Shown here piece after piece: positions 16,507 through 25,950 of a DNA stretch of 64,000 nucleotides. The number at the start of each line of letters is the position of its first letter. Within the stretch, counting starts at the first letter, position 1. A model generated the notes under the pieces. The model had not been told where the DNA came from. It did not search any database and saw only the letters and a program-made list of their open reading frames with translations. The position numbers and the translations under genes were made by a program. Source of the DNA: G963422275 sp963422275 (GTDB lineage Bacteria; Pseudomonadota; Alphaproteobacteria; Rhodobacterales; Rhodobacteraceae); assembly GCA_963422275.1 (NCBI GenBank), contig OY729418.1, positions 3,286,001-3,350,000 of the forward strand, written 5' to 3'.

Positions 16507-19040
16507 TTACTCTCGAGCGCGAAGCACTCTGGCAGGACTCGCGTTGAGCGGTGCCATTGCGAAGAGCATTCCTGCGAAAAGCGTCGCTAGAACCCCGCTG
16601 AACACAATCGAGACCGCCGAAACCGGCTCGAACGAATAATCTGATTCCATGACGAATTTCATGACTGCCCAGCTTGACACACCTCCAGCGAAAATCGCCA
16701 CGGTTCCTGCAGCGAGACCCATGATCGCTGACCTGGTCAGGAGACTGAGCAGAATCCTCCTTCGAGACGCTCCCAGCGTCTTGAGTACGGCCGCCTCGAA
16801 GACGCGCGCCCGCTCACCGGCTGCAGCGGCACCGATCAAGACAATGAATCCGGTAACGAGCGTGACAGCCGCTCCGTATGTTACTGCCGCGGCCAATTGC
16901 GCAAGGACGCGTGCGAAGTAGTTGATTCTTTCCCTGACACTGATCGCGGTCACGTTAGGGTAGGCCGAGGTCACGTCCTTGAATACTTCCTTGCCAGCTG
17001 TTTCGGTCGAGTACACCGTTGCGATGTGCGTGTGCGGAGCTCCAGCAAGAGCGCTTGGATTCATTGCAAGGATAAATCCGAGGCCACCCGTCGAGAAGTC
17101 GACCTTTCGAAAGCTGGCAATCTTGGCCGCAATGCCGCGGCCTAGCACGTTGACCGTAATCATGTCTCCCAATTCCAGCCCAAGTTCTCTGCCCTCTTCG
17201 TCCGCGAAACTCACGAGGGGAGGCCCTGAATAGTCGGAAGGCCACCACTTGCCACGCGTCAATTCCGTGCCCTCGGCGGGAAGCTCAGAATAGGTTATGC
17301 CCCGGTCGCCGCGAAGGACCCAGTGGGAGCCGGCTGCCTCGACAGCTGGCATACCATTGATCTTGGTGATGACTCCTCTCAGCATTGGCGCTGACTCGAT
17401 TTTGGCAACGCCAGGGTTGGCGGCCACCCGATCGCGAAACTCGTCGATCTGGGCGTTTTGAATGTCCACGATGAAATATTCGGGAGCGACGGATGGAAAA
17501 TCGCTTGCAATTGTGCGGTTCATGTTCCAGGCAATCTGACCCACCGTGGCAAGCACCGAAAGCCCTAGGCCAAGGGAAAGGACCACGGGGATCGCTTCGC
17601 TTCGCGGACCGCCGACGGACCCGAACGCGAGACGAAGTGCAGTTCTTCCGTGCAGTGTTCGCTTCTGCGAGAGCCAGTGAGCAAACCATCGAACGAAAAT
17701 GGCTGCTAGACAAAGAACGACCAAGACTCCCGCAATTCCCGCCGCAGCCCATAGGGCCAAGCGGGGGACACCCGACAGCCATGCAAATAACCCGACAAGC
17801 GTGGCCGCGAAAACGGCGACTGCCCCGATAAAAGCCGGAGCAGGAAGCTTCCAGCCAGTTTCGACCGCATCGCGAAACAGGGCACCAGGCCTGATATCTT
17901 GAGTTCGGGCAAGCGACCACAGGGAAAACAGCAATCCGGCGAGAATTCCGTACAATGCCGCTTCCAGCATCGGTTTCGCATGGATTCCGAAGTCTGCCGG
18001 AAGTGGCAGCTGGCCTGCGATAAACGGTGCAAGCGCGACCGGAATCAGCGAGCCGACAATTGCTCCGACCGCGGTGCCAATCAATACCATTCCCCCCACT
18101 TGAATCAGATAGGCTGCAAACACTGTCTGCCGGTCGGCTCCCAACGTTTTAAGGGTGGCGATATTTTGCGTCTTGCCGTCGATGAATGCCCGCACGGCGG
18201 AGGCAATGCCAACCCCTCCGACAGCTAATCCCGCGAGGCCGACAAGAATGAGAAAACTTCCAACGCGGTCCACGAATCGTTGAACACTTGGCGACGCATT
18301 GCGCTTGTCCCTCCAGACAAGCCCGGAGTCCTGGAGCAACCCTTCTGCATCGGAACGCAATTCATCCAGGTTTGCCGAGTCGGCGACCTCCAGCCTGTAT
18401 CGCGATGAAAAAAGTGTTCCCGGTCCGAGCAGGCCGGAATCGTCGAGTGCATTTGTGTGAACGATTGTTCGTGGACCAAGCTGGAAACCGCTTGGTATGT
18501 TGTCGGGTTCCGCGAGTAGCTTTGCGGAAACGCGGAACTTTGCGTTTCCAAGCATGAACGTGTCGCCAATATCGACCTCAAGCTGCTCGGCGAGGTCTGG
18601 GTGAAAAATTGCTCCTTGAATGCCGTCTCGGAGTCCCAGCGCGTCGTCTATCTTGATTGGAGGATCCAATTCGAGTTCCCCGTAAATCGGGTATTCGGAA
18701 TCGACGCCCTTGACCTGGGTAAGCGCGCGCTTTGCATCCGGCCCATCGCCAACCACAGCGAGGGACCTGAAGTCGATGATCTCTGATGTTCGCTCGGAAT
18801 TTGCATTCATCCAGTCGCGTTCAACCGCATCCGCAAAGCGGTATGAGAACGTCACCTCGGCATCTCCGCCAAGAATGGCGGCCCCCTTGCGACTCAATCC
18901 TTGCTCGATGCTCGTGCGAACCGAACCGATCGCGGCAATCGATGCCACACCAAGATCAGGCATGCGAGGAACACGCGAAACCCCTTGAGGCCCCCGCGCA
19001 ATTCCCTCCGTGCTATTCGTGCAGCGACCAGCAACTTCAT
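16507..19040 (-). pseudogene. FtsX-like ABC exporter permease (YbbP type) with one frameshift
   Basis: The protein is a two-module permease of about 845 residues with paired FtsX domains and about ten membrane helices. The N-terminus, MKLLVAARIARRELRGG, starts at the ATG at 19040. It runs in one frame to FLACLIL, after which the continuation (GVASIAAIGSV) is one frame away, at about 18955. One missing G in TTGGTG would restore the join, and the total length is one base short of a multiple of three. An internal ATG at 18963 would lack the first membrane segment. The downstream 2.4 kb is intact, so this is a recent lesion or a sequencing error. It pairs with the ATPase at 19048. Confidence 0.82.
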
Positions 19041-19047
19041 GTCGTGC

Positions 19048-19728
19048 CTACGCGCAATCCAACCCGATGCGTCCATCGTCAAGTTCGATCAGCCTGTCGC
19101 AGCTTTGGGCAAGGCCGAGCGCGTGGGTCACCAAAATCAAGGTGCTCCCGTGACGTTTTCGAAGGCCGAACAGCAACTCGATGATGGCTGTCCCGTTTGC
19201 CGCGTCAAGATTTCCCGTCGGTTCATCCGCCAAGAGCACGTCTGGCTTGGGCGCTGATGCGCGTGCCAGTGCCACTCGTTGCTGCTCTCCACCTGACAAT
19301 TGCGAAGGGTAGTGATCTATTCGATCGGCCAAGCCGACCGCTTCCAGCTCGGCCTCTGCCTTCTTGAATGCGCCTCGTTGACCAGCGAGTTCCAGCGGAG
19401 TCGCCACGTTTTCCAATGCAGTCATCGTAGGAATCAAATGAAAGGACTGGAAGACCACACCCATATGGTCACGCCGGAGTCTGGCAAGTTCATCTTCATT
19501 CATTGAAGAGAGATTCTGTCCGAGAGCGGTCACCGTTCCGGCCGTTGCACGCTCGAGACCGCCTAGCAACATGAGGAGTGAGGACTTTCCTGAACCCGAC
19601 GGACCGGTGAGTCCGATCGTTTCGCCTTTGAAAACCTCCATCGAAATGCCTTTAATTATCTCTACGGGACCAGCGTTTCCTTCGAGCGTGAGCTTTACCT
19701 GCTGGAGAGAAAGTATGGGTTGTGGCAT
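19048..19728 (-). CDS. ABC transporter ATP-binding protein (YbbA/LolD type)
   Basis: A 226-residue ATPase of the MacB/LolD/YbbA class: Walker A GPSGSGKSSLLMLLGGLE, Q-loop VFQSFHLIPTMTALENV, signature LSGGEQQRVALARA, Walker B VLLADEPTGNLD and H-loop VTHALGLA. It is followed 7 bases later by the FtsX-type permease. It overlaps by a few bases the upstream end of the divergent esterase open frame. The order ybbP-ybbA divergent from a TesA esterase matches the arrangement known from Escherichia coli. The likely role is export or extraction of a lipid or hydrophobic ligand from the inner membrane. Confidence 0.92.
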   Translation of the reverse strand: MPQPILSLQQVKLTLEGNAGPVEIIKGISMEVFKGETIGLTGPSGSGKSSLLMLLGGLERATAGTVTALGQNLSSMNEDELARLRRDHMGVVFQSFHLIPTMTALENVATPLELAGQRGAFKKAEAELEAVGLADRIDHYPSQLSGGEQQRVALARASAPKPDVLLADEPTGNLDAANGTAIIELLFGLRKRHGSTLILVTHALGLAQSCDRLIELDDGRIGLDCA

Positions 19729-19767
19729 TATCGCTTCTGGCTAATCGGGTTAACTATTGGATATGGA

Positions 19768-20424
19768 ATGAACGCAATGCATTTCAAGCTGATTGCTGCG
19801 ACCTTTGTCACTTTACTGTGGGCAAGTGCTGCATGGTGTCAGACAACCGTTGTGGCCGTTTTAGGCGACAGCCTCGTACACGGGTACGGACTGGAGCCTC
19901 AGGAGGGCTTTGTTCCACAACTGGAGCGGTGGTTGCTGGAAAGCGGAGAGGACGTTGCGCTGCTCAACGCAGGCGTTTCCGGCGATACGACGGCAGGAGG
20001 TTTGGCCCGAGTCAATTGGACAGTTACACCGGATGTGGAAGCCCTGGTTGTGGTGCTTGGAGGAAATGACCTGTTGCGCGGAATTATACCTGAAGTCAGT
20101 CGGTCGAATTTGGACGGCATTCTCCACCGGGCGGGAGAGCGCGACATCCCCGTCCTCTTGGTCGGGCAAACTGTGCCTGAGAATTACGGGCCGGATTACA
20201 AGCGTGAATTCGAGGCGATTTACAGCGATTTGGCCGAAGAGCACGGCACCCTTCTCTTCGAGGAGTTCTTTGCTCCACTTTACGAGTTGGGTACCCGGCG
20301 GGAAGTGCGCCGCAGATACATGCAGAGCGACGGAATTCATCCAAATTCAGAAGGCGTCCAAGTGATTGTTCGGTCCATTGGCCCATGGGTAAGGAAATTG
20401 ATAGAACGAGCGCGAGCGAAGTGA
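19768..20424 (+). CDS. tesA: Periplasmic SGNH/GDSL esterase (TesA-like arylesterase)
   Basis: A 218-residue secreted SGNH hydrolase. A signal peptide (FKLIAATFVTLLWASAAWC) precedes block I, VLGDSLVHGYGL, with the catalytic serine. Further blocks are GVSGDTTAGG, the oxyanion residue in LGGNDLLRG, and the catalytic Asp-His pair in SDGIHPNSEG. TesA-family enzymes hydrolyse acyl-CoA, aryl esters and lysophospholipids in the periplasm. The start is the ATG at 19768; an ATG three codons later is an alternative. It is divergent from the ybbA-type ATPase. Confidence 0.92.
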   Translation: MNAMHFKLIAATFVTLLWASAAWCQTTVVAVLGDSLVHGYGLEPQEGFVPQLERWLLESGEDVALLNAGVSGDTTAGGLARVNWTVTPDVEALVVVLGGNDLLRGIIPEVSRSNLDGILHRAGERDIPVLLVGQTVPENYGPDYKREFEAIYSDLAEEHGTLLFEEFFAPLYELGTRREVRRRYMQSDGIHPNSEGVQVIVRSIGPWVRKLIERARAK

Positions 20425-20537
20425 GTTTTCTAGTGCTTGCGGTCTGGATTCGCTGTTGTGCGCCAGCGTCAAGGTCCACGACCTGTTCCATGCAATATCC
20501 GCACGTGTTAAGTTTACGCTGACTGAGAGGAATTCAG

Positions 20538-20981
20538 ATGAGAAGACTAGCGTTGGGATTCGGACTGCTCTTGCTGGTCGCCACTGGCGCGCAGACTCAC
20601 GATCAGGAAATTCACGGTGTCCTCAAGAAACGGCATGACATCATGCAAACCATTGGAAACCATATGCGTTACCTCGGCGGAATCGCACGCGGAAGGCAAG
20701 CATTCGATCAGGCAAAGGTGAACGAGATTGGTTCCGAGATTTCCGTCATTGCGAATGAGTTTCTGACCCTTTTCTCAGATGCGAGCGAAGAGGAAGTCGG
20801 AAGCCGAGCGGGATCCGCCATCTTTTCGGACCCAGAAGGGTTCAAGGCGGAGGTTGACGGTTTGGTGGCCGCGGCCAATACCTTGGCGAAGGTGGCGCGG
20901 CCCAACGAATTTGACGTGGCGTTTCCGCAATTGGCTAAGACTTGCAACGCTTGTCATGACATCTATCGAAAAAGCAATTGA
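20538..20981 (+). CDS. Cytochrome c' family protein
   Basis: A periplasmic haem protein of 147 residues. The signal peptide (LALGFGLLLLVATGAQT) is followed by a four-helix bundle sequence with an N-terminal RHDIMQTIGNHMRYL helix. The single haem motif CNACH sits near the C-terminus (residues about 138-142), as is usual for class II cytochromes. Such proteins bind NO or act as minor electron carriers. A ribosome site (GAGAGGAATTC) precedes the ATG. The dihaem cytochrome gene starts 121 bases downstream, so the two may be coexpressed. Confidence 0.92.
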   Translation: MRRLALGFGLLLLVATGAQTHDQEIHGVLKKRHDIMQTIGNHMRYLGGIARGRQAFDQAKVNEIGSEISVIANEFLTLFSDASEEEVGSRAGSAIFSDPEGFKAEVDGLVAAANTLAKVARPNEFDVAFPQLAKTCNACHDIYRKSN

Positions 20982-21102
20982 CCTTGATCTTGCCCCGCGG
21001 ATGACATGCGGGTCTGGCATTCGATGGTGGACCCGAGTCGACGAGGCGTGACCTTGGCGCCCGCCCGCCAAGGGGTCGGCTATTCTGAGCAGAGCGATGT
21101 AG

Positions 21103-22047
21103 ATGAAAATTGGCGATAAGGGCACGCGAAGCGCACGATTGCGGGCCGTACTCGCGTCGCTCGTTTTTTTTGGTCTTGCAAGCTTCGCTTTGATCTCCTT
21201 CGCGTTGGTGAACCCGACGCGAATAACGGAATTGGACATTCAAGCCTCGCTGCCCGAAGATTTCTCCCCCGACCCGGCTGTTGGCGAGGTGCTGCTTCAC
21301 ATTGGCGGCTGCAGCGACTGCCATGCGGCGAGTTCTCCGAACGACCCGTCGGCAGGCAGTTTGGTGGGCGGGATGCCTTTGGCGACTGATTTTGGAACGT
21401 TTTATCCGCCGAACATCACTCCCGATGTCGAGACCGGGATAGGGGCGTGGTCGGATACTGACTTCGTGAATGCCATGGTTAACGGGATTAATCCCGATGG
21501 CCAGCACCTCTATCCTTCATTCCCGTACACATCCTACGCAAAAGTGTCCTATGCGGATCTTTTACACCTGAAGTCCTACTTGAACAGTCTGCCAGCGGAA
21601 GCCAGGCGAGCAAATCCTCATGAATTGAACTTTCCTTTCAACCTTCGCATTGGCGTTGGTGCTTGGAAATGGATGTTTCATGACCGCGAACAGTGGAAGC
21701 CTGACCCGAACGAGACCGCGGAATGGAACCGCGGCAGTTATCTTGTCAGCGGGCTCGGGCATTGCGGGAGTTGTCACACCCCAAGAAACGCATTTTTCGC
21801 GGAACGTTCAAGCAAGGCCTTTTCCGGCGGCCCCAAGATGAAAAAAGGGGGGAGACCAGTTCCAAGAATTGCCGGATTGAGCGTCAGCGAAATACTCAAC
21901 GGGCTCGACGAGTGGTCAGGCTCAATTGACGAGAAGAGCTCCATGTTTCTGGTGACCAAGGCGTTCTCAAATCACGCTCCCTACGAGGACAGCGAGGCTG
22001 TTGCAGAGTATCTTTCAAGTCTGTCGGAAGCAGATCTTGAAAACTGA
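21103..22047 (+). CDS. Membrane-anchored dihaem cytochrome c
   Basis: A 314-residue protein with an uncleaved N-terminal membrane helix (LASLVFFGLASFALISFAL) and two class I cytochrome domains. The first haem motif is CSDCH (residues 70-74) and the second is CGSCH (about residue 220). Between them, NITPDVETGIGAWSDTDFVNAMVNG and YPSFPYTSYAKVS resemble the cytochrome subunits of membrane alcohol or aldehyde dehydrogenases. It probably passes electrons from a periplasmic dehydrogenase to the respiratory chain. No dehydrogenase gene is adjacent, so the partner is unknown. Confidence 0.9.
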   Translation: MKIGDKGTRSARLRAVLASLVFFGLASFALISFALVNPTRITELDIQASLPEDFSPDPAVGEVLLHIGGCSDCHAASSPNDPSAGSLVGGMPLATDFGTFYPPNITPDVETGIGAWSDTDFVNAMVNGINPDGQHLYPSFPYTSYAKVSYADLLHLKSYLNSLPAEARRANPHELNFPFNLRIGVGAWKWMFHDREQWKPDPNETAEWNRGSYLVSGLGHCGSCHTPRNAFFAERSSKAFSGGPKMKKGGRPVPRIAGLSVSEILNGLDEWSGSIDEKSSMFLVTKAFSNHAPYEDSEAVAEYLSSLSEADLEN

Positions 22048-22306
22048 GGAAAGTGCTGATGGCCCAAGATGAGTGTCATCGCTCTGAAATTGCCGTGCCT
22101 TCTGGCGCGAGAGCAGGCTTCCATCGGGCAGGGTGCAAGACACGGTAACGTTAAAAACCCTCAGGTGCAGTTTTGACCAAGATCCAACCATTCGCTTGCA
22201 CTTGCACAGCCAATACCCAAAGCGCAATGAGTTCATTGCACTGGGTTGGAGTTTGAAGATAATCATGCCATGCAAAACGATGCACCAATCAGTTGCGGAG
22301 CGGAAG

Positions 22307-23116
22307 ATGAAGCAAGCAAACGACAGCGAACAGTCAAAGGGAGTTTCAAAGAAGCGATATCGGCGAGAGTTGTTCCGCCTCCAGCTTGAAGCGGTCAAGC
22401 TTCAAGCTTGGATTAAGCATAAGGGGCTCAAGGTGGTCGTTATTTTCGAAGGTCGAGATGCAGCGGGAAAGGGGGGAGTGATAAAGTGCTTCACACAGCA
22501 CCTTAACCCAAGAATTTGTCGAATTGCCGCGCTGCCAAAGCCTACGGAACGGGAACGCTCGCAGTGGTATTTCCAGCGTTATTGCGAACACCTGCCGTCA
22601 GCTGGGGAAATGGTGCTGTTCGATCGAAGTTGGTACAATCGCGCGGGAATTGAGCGCGTGATGGGCTTGTGCACCGACGAGGAGTACGAGGAATTCATGC
22701 GCTCATGTCCGGAATTTGAACGCATGATTGTGCGGTCTGGAATCATTCTCATCAAATACTGGTTTTCCGTTTCGGACCGGGAACAGGAAAAACGATTTCA
22801 AAGCCGAATCACCGAGCCCCACAAGCATTGGAAACTTTCGCCAATAGACTTGGAATCTCGCACGCGCTGGGTTGCCTATTCCGAGGCGAAGGACCTGATG
22901 TTTGCGAAAACCGACATCAAGCAAGCACCTTGGCACGTTGTTAATGCTGACATCAAGCGTCATGCGAGATTGAACTGCATTCACCATCTTTTGAGCCTCA
23001 TCCCCTATGAGGATCTGACTCCGCCGGCGATAGAACTGCTGCCTCGACCGCCATCAGGCGCTTACATCAGGCCTCCCATGTCCAGCCAGACATTCGTGCC
23101 ATCGATATATCCTTGA
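22307..23116 (+). CDS. ppk2: Polyphosphate kinase 2 family protein
   Basis: A cytoplasmic kinase that moves phosphate between polyphosphate and nucleotides. Walker A is GRDAAGKGG, followed by the lid region (RSQWYFQRYCEHLP) and Walker B (MVLFDRSWYNRAGIERVMG). C-terminal landmarks are IKYWFSVSDREQEKRFQSR and WHVVNADIKRHARLN. From the ATG at 22307 (GGAG 6 bases upstream) the protein is 269 residues, close to one-domain PPK2 enzymes. The frame stays open back to 22133, but that extension looks non-coding. The order of motifs suggests a class I PPK2 making GTP or ATP. Confidence 0.92.
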   Translation: MKQANDSEQSKGVSKKRYRRELFRLQLEAVKLQAWIKHKGLKVVVIFEGRDAAGKGGVIKCFTQHLNPRICRIAALPKPTERERSQWYFQRYCEHLPSAGEMVLFDRSWYNRAGIERVMGLCTDEEYEEFMRSCPEFERMIVRSGIILIKYWFSVSDREQEKRFQSRITEPHKHWKLSPIDLESRTRWVAYSEAKDLMFAKTDIKQAPWHVVNADIKRHARLNCIHHLLSLIPYEDLTPPAIELLPRPPSGAYIRPPMSSQTFVPSIYP

Positions 23117-23212
23117 ATGGACAGGCTTTTGCAGCGGAAAAGGATGCTCGGCCGATAATCCATTTGCAATCTCTCATGCTTGTGCCGGAACGGTGGAAAG
23201 AATGCAGAAAGG

Positions 23213-24250
23213 CTAATCCAGAACTTCTGGATTTACGACCAGGCTGGGATTCAACCTGCCGAAGATTCCATCCAAGGCATTGTGCACGGTGATATCTCCC
23301 ATGGCTTGCAATGTTTCCTTGGTGAGTGATGCGGAATGAGGGCTAATCACGACCCGCCTCTCTTCCGTCAGGGGCGAGTCCTGCGGGAGCGGCTCCTGCG
23401 CGAATGTGTCAAGGCCTGCACCATGAATCTTTCCTGACTTGATCCGCTCAAGCAGGGCTCCCTCGTCGATCAGGCCGCCGCGGCCCGCGTTAACGACAAT
23501 TGCATTGGGCGGGAGAATGTCGAGCTCCCTTGCGCTGAGCATGTTTTGGGTTTGCGGGGTCAGTGGCACATGAAGGCTGACAACATCGGCGCACTTCAGC
23601 CCGTCCTCTAGACTAGGCACGAACTCGGCGTCGGGCACCCTGACTTGATCTATGTATGGATCGTAAAACACAACCTTCATTCCGAATGCGCATGCTCGAG
23701 GCGACAGCTTTCGTCCGATCCGCCCGCAGCCAACGATCAGCAGGGTTCTGCCGTTCAATTCCAGGCCGAAATTCCGGAGACGCGCTGAAAAATCGCCTTC
23801 CCGGACAGCGGCATCCATCTTTATCGCCAACTTGGCGGACGCCAAAATCAGAAACATCGCATGTTCGGCCACTGCTGTTGAGTTGGCATCGCCGACAACG
23901 GTCACGGCGATCTTCCTGCTTGTGCAATAGTCGACCGGCAAGTTGTCGTAGCCTACACCATGCCTTGATATGACTTTTAGCTTTGGGGCGTTCTCAAGAA
24001 CAGATTGCGGAAGCGGTGCGGTGCGCACCGTTATTGCGGCAGCATCACGCACCTTTTCCGCGAGAAATGATGGGGAGCACTCATCAACCATTTCCCAGCG
24101 CACGTCTGGGTGCCGGTCCAATATTGCGAGCGAGGTTGGAAGCAACGACTGTATCACAAGTACCTTGTTCACTTGCAGTTCCTCATCCACATGCTCGTCA
24201 AGCTCCTTTTCCACGTCGGTCTCAGGCTTGGGTTCGGCTGCTCCAACCAT
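23213..24250 (-). CDS. D-isomer-specific 2-hydroxyacid dehydrogenase (SerA-like)
   Basis: An NAD-dependent dehydrogenase of about 320-345 residues. The substrate domain has ISRHGVGYDNLPVDYC, the Rossmann motif is VGCGRIGRKLSP, and the signature block is VVNAGRGGLIDEGAL. The catalytic Glu is in GLDTFAQEPLP and the catalytic His in VISPHSASLT. No ACT domain follows, so it is not a classic serine-pathway SerA. The ATG at 24250 lies 14 bases after the upstream oxidoreductase stop. A GTG at 24172 with a GAGGA site fits homologues better at the N-terminus (VNKVLVIQ), and the ~26 residues before it are acidic and atypical. Confidence 0.88.
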   Translation of the reverse strand: MVGAAEPKPETDVEKELDEHVDEELQVNKVLVIQSLLPTSLAILDRHPDVRWEMVDECSPSFLAEKVRDAAAITVRTAPLPQSVLENAPKLKVISRHGVGYDNLPVDYCTSRKIAVTVVGDANSTAVAEHAMFLILASAKLAIKMDAAVREGDFSARLRNFGLELNGRTLLIVGCGRIGRKLSPRACAFGMKVVFYDPYIDQVRVPDAEFVPSLEDGLKCADVVSLHVPLTPQTQNMLSARELDILPPNAIVVNAGRGGLIDEGALLERIKSGKIHGAGLDTFAQEPLPQDSPLTEERRVVISPHSASLTKETLQAMGDITVHNALDGIFGRLNPSLVVNPEVLD

Positions 24251-24263
24251 CGCGTGTGTTTCG

Positions 24264-25379
24264 CTAAACGGTCTTCCAGCTGTTCGTTGCGGATGACTCG
24301 GCAACGGCGTCCACCAGAAACTGAACCCGTGCTCCTGCCCGAAAATTGAAGGGTTCTGGGCTACTTCCCGCGATTGCTTTCAAAAAGCCCATTATTTCGA
24401 TTGCTTTCAACTCATTGTAACCGATCTGGTGCCCGGGAGCTACGCAGAAGAGCCCATATGGCTCGTGGGATGGCCCCGAGACGATCTTGCGGAAGCCTTG
24501 CATGTGCTCTTGATCATCCGAACTGAAGAACAGCAGTTCGTTCAGCCGCTCCTGCGTGTAGATCAAGCTGCCGTCGCTTCCATTGACCTCGAAGTCGTGT
24601 TGCATCTTCTGTCCCTTGGCGATCCAGTTCGCTTCGACTGAACCGACGGCTCCGTTCTCAAACTTCAAGAGCGCATGTCCTACATCGTCAACATTCACAG
24701 ACATCGACTCGCCGTTCGGTCCGGTCCGTTCCCTAACAATCGTGTTCAAGCTGCCAAGCACAGAAACGACAGGACCGAGCAAGAACTCGGCGGTAGCGAT
24801 GGTATGGCTTCCTAAATCTGCGAACGCCCCGCCGCCATCGGGGTCAAGCCGCCAGGTCCAGGGTGCGGACGAGTCTGACATGTAGTCTTCCGCGTGAACT
24901 CCTCGGTAAGAGCGAATCTCGCCTAACTTGCCTTCCGCGATCAGTCTCCGGGCTAGGGCGAACATCGGATTGGAAAGATAATTGAATCCTACCTGCGTGC
25001 AGACACGCGCCTTGTCCGCAGCTCTTGCCATCGCGAGCGCGTCTTCGGCATTTGTAGCGAGAGGCTTTTCGCAATAGACGTGTTTTCCCGCAGCGATCGC
25101 AGCGAGTGCCATTTCCTTGTGAAACATGTTTGGGGCGGTAATGTCGAAGATATCAATATTCTGGTCTTCAGCCATTGCCTTCCAGTTAGCAGTTGATCGG
25201 CCAAACCCGAATCTTCTGCGCATGTCGTTTGCCAATTCCGGGGTGGTCTCGGCGACGCACTCCAAGTTGATGTCAAAGGGAAGATCGAATACCCGCGATG
25301 CCAAGACATAACCGAAAATATGGGTTTTCCCCATGAATCCGGAGCCGACCAGTCCTACGTTCAGCGTTGGTTTTGTCAA
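24264..25379 (-). CDS. Gfo/Idh/MocA family NAD(P)-dependent oxidoreductase
   Basis: A 371-residue sugar or polyol dehydrogenase-like protein. The Rossmann motif is NVGLVGSGFMGKTHIFGY, the catalytic-lysine motif is HVYCEKPLATNAEDA, and the C-terminal domain contains GGAFADLGSHTIATAEFLLG. The initiation codon appears to be a TTG at 25379 without an obvious ribosome site, so the true start is uncertain. It is followed within 14 bases by the hydroxyacid dehydrogenase. Together with the third oxidoreductase at 25951 it suggests catabolism of a cyclitol or sugar. The substrate cannot be fixed from the sequence. Confidence 0.88.
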   Translation of the reverse strand: MTKPTLNVGLVGSGFMGKTHIFGYVLASRVFDLPFDINLECVAETTPELANDMRRRFGFGRSTANWKAMAEDQNIDIFDITAPNMFHKEMALAAIAAGKHVYCEKPLATNAEDALAMARAADKARVCTQVGFNYLSNPMFALARRLIAEGKLGEIRSYRGVHAEDYMSDSSAPWTWRLDPDGGGAFADLGSHTIATAEFLLGPVVSVLGSLNTIVRERTGPNGESMSVNVDDVGHALLKFENGAVGSVEANWIAKGQKMQHDFEVNGSDGSLIYTQERLNELLFFSSDDQEHMQGFRKIVSGPSHEPYGLFCVAPGHQIGYNELKAIEIMGFLKAIAGSSPEPFNFRAGARVQFLVDAVAESSATNSWKTV

Positions 25380-25950
25380 CTGCCGAATCCGGCCGTCTGC
25401 CGGTAAGTGCCGTCAATGCACGCACCCGCAAGCAAGGCTTTCGCCTTATGGGCACGGCCGCAACAAATCATAAGACTGAACTCTCCCTGCGACATGGTCA
25501 GGACCATTTGGTTTTCAATCTGGCAGTGGGCTGGTCATGGGGGATCCAGCGACAAAAGCTTGACAAGGGCATCGCCAGTGGATCGGCCAACCCAGCACAG
25601 CTTTCACCCCGACGGCTAGGGACGGGAAAGAACTGCGCGACGCCTCGAAGCGAATCGAAATCGAAAGTGGCTGCGGATGACGGTTGCGGCGGCGGAGCTT
25701 GGTACCGGCCCGGTACTGGAGCAGAAAGAGACCGGCGACAAGATCAGCGGGACTTCGGTCGTGCGCGACCTGTCCAGCGGTCTCGATCTCGTTGAGCGGG
25801 AGGACGCCCTGCCGGCTCAAACGGCCCCTTCTCGTTGCCCCTCCAAGCCTGGAAATACGCCAACCCCCTCCGATGGACTCGATTTCCCTCATCAAGCTTT
25901 CCGAGCCAAGACTGCAAAATAGTCCTGACGACATGGTGCTTTCAAATTTC
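25380..25950. other. Gap of about 570 bases without a recognisable gene
   Basis: Several overlapping frames are open on both strands here, but none has a ribosome site, a family motif or a sensible neighbour spacing. One plus-strand stretch near 25680-25920 reads like eroded coding sequence (SVVRDLSSGLDLVERED), but I cannot name a family. It separates the two Gfo/Idh genes and presumably holds the promoter for the lower one. Confidence 0.5.

Noticed and set aside
16507..18963. Annotating the YbbP-type permease as a complete 818-residue gene from the internal ATG
   Set aside because: The first membrane segment and its ribosome context lie upstream in another frame; the shorter form would lack a membrane anchor that relatives have.
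25515..25934. 139-residue minus-strand frame in the gap between Gfo/Idh genes
   Set aside because: No ribosome site, no motif, arginine- and serine-rich shadow composition, and competing frames on the other strand.
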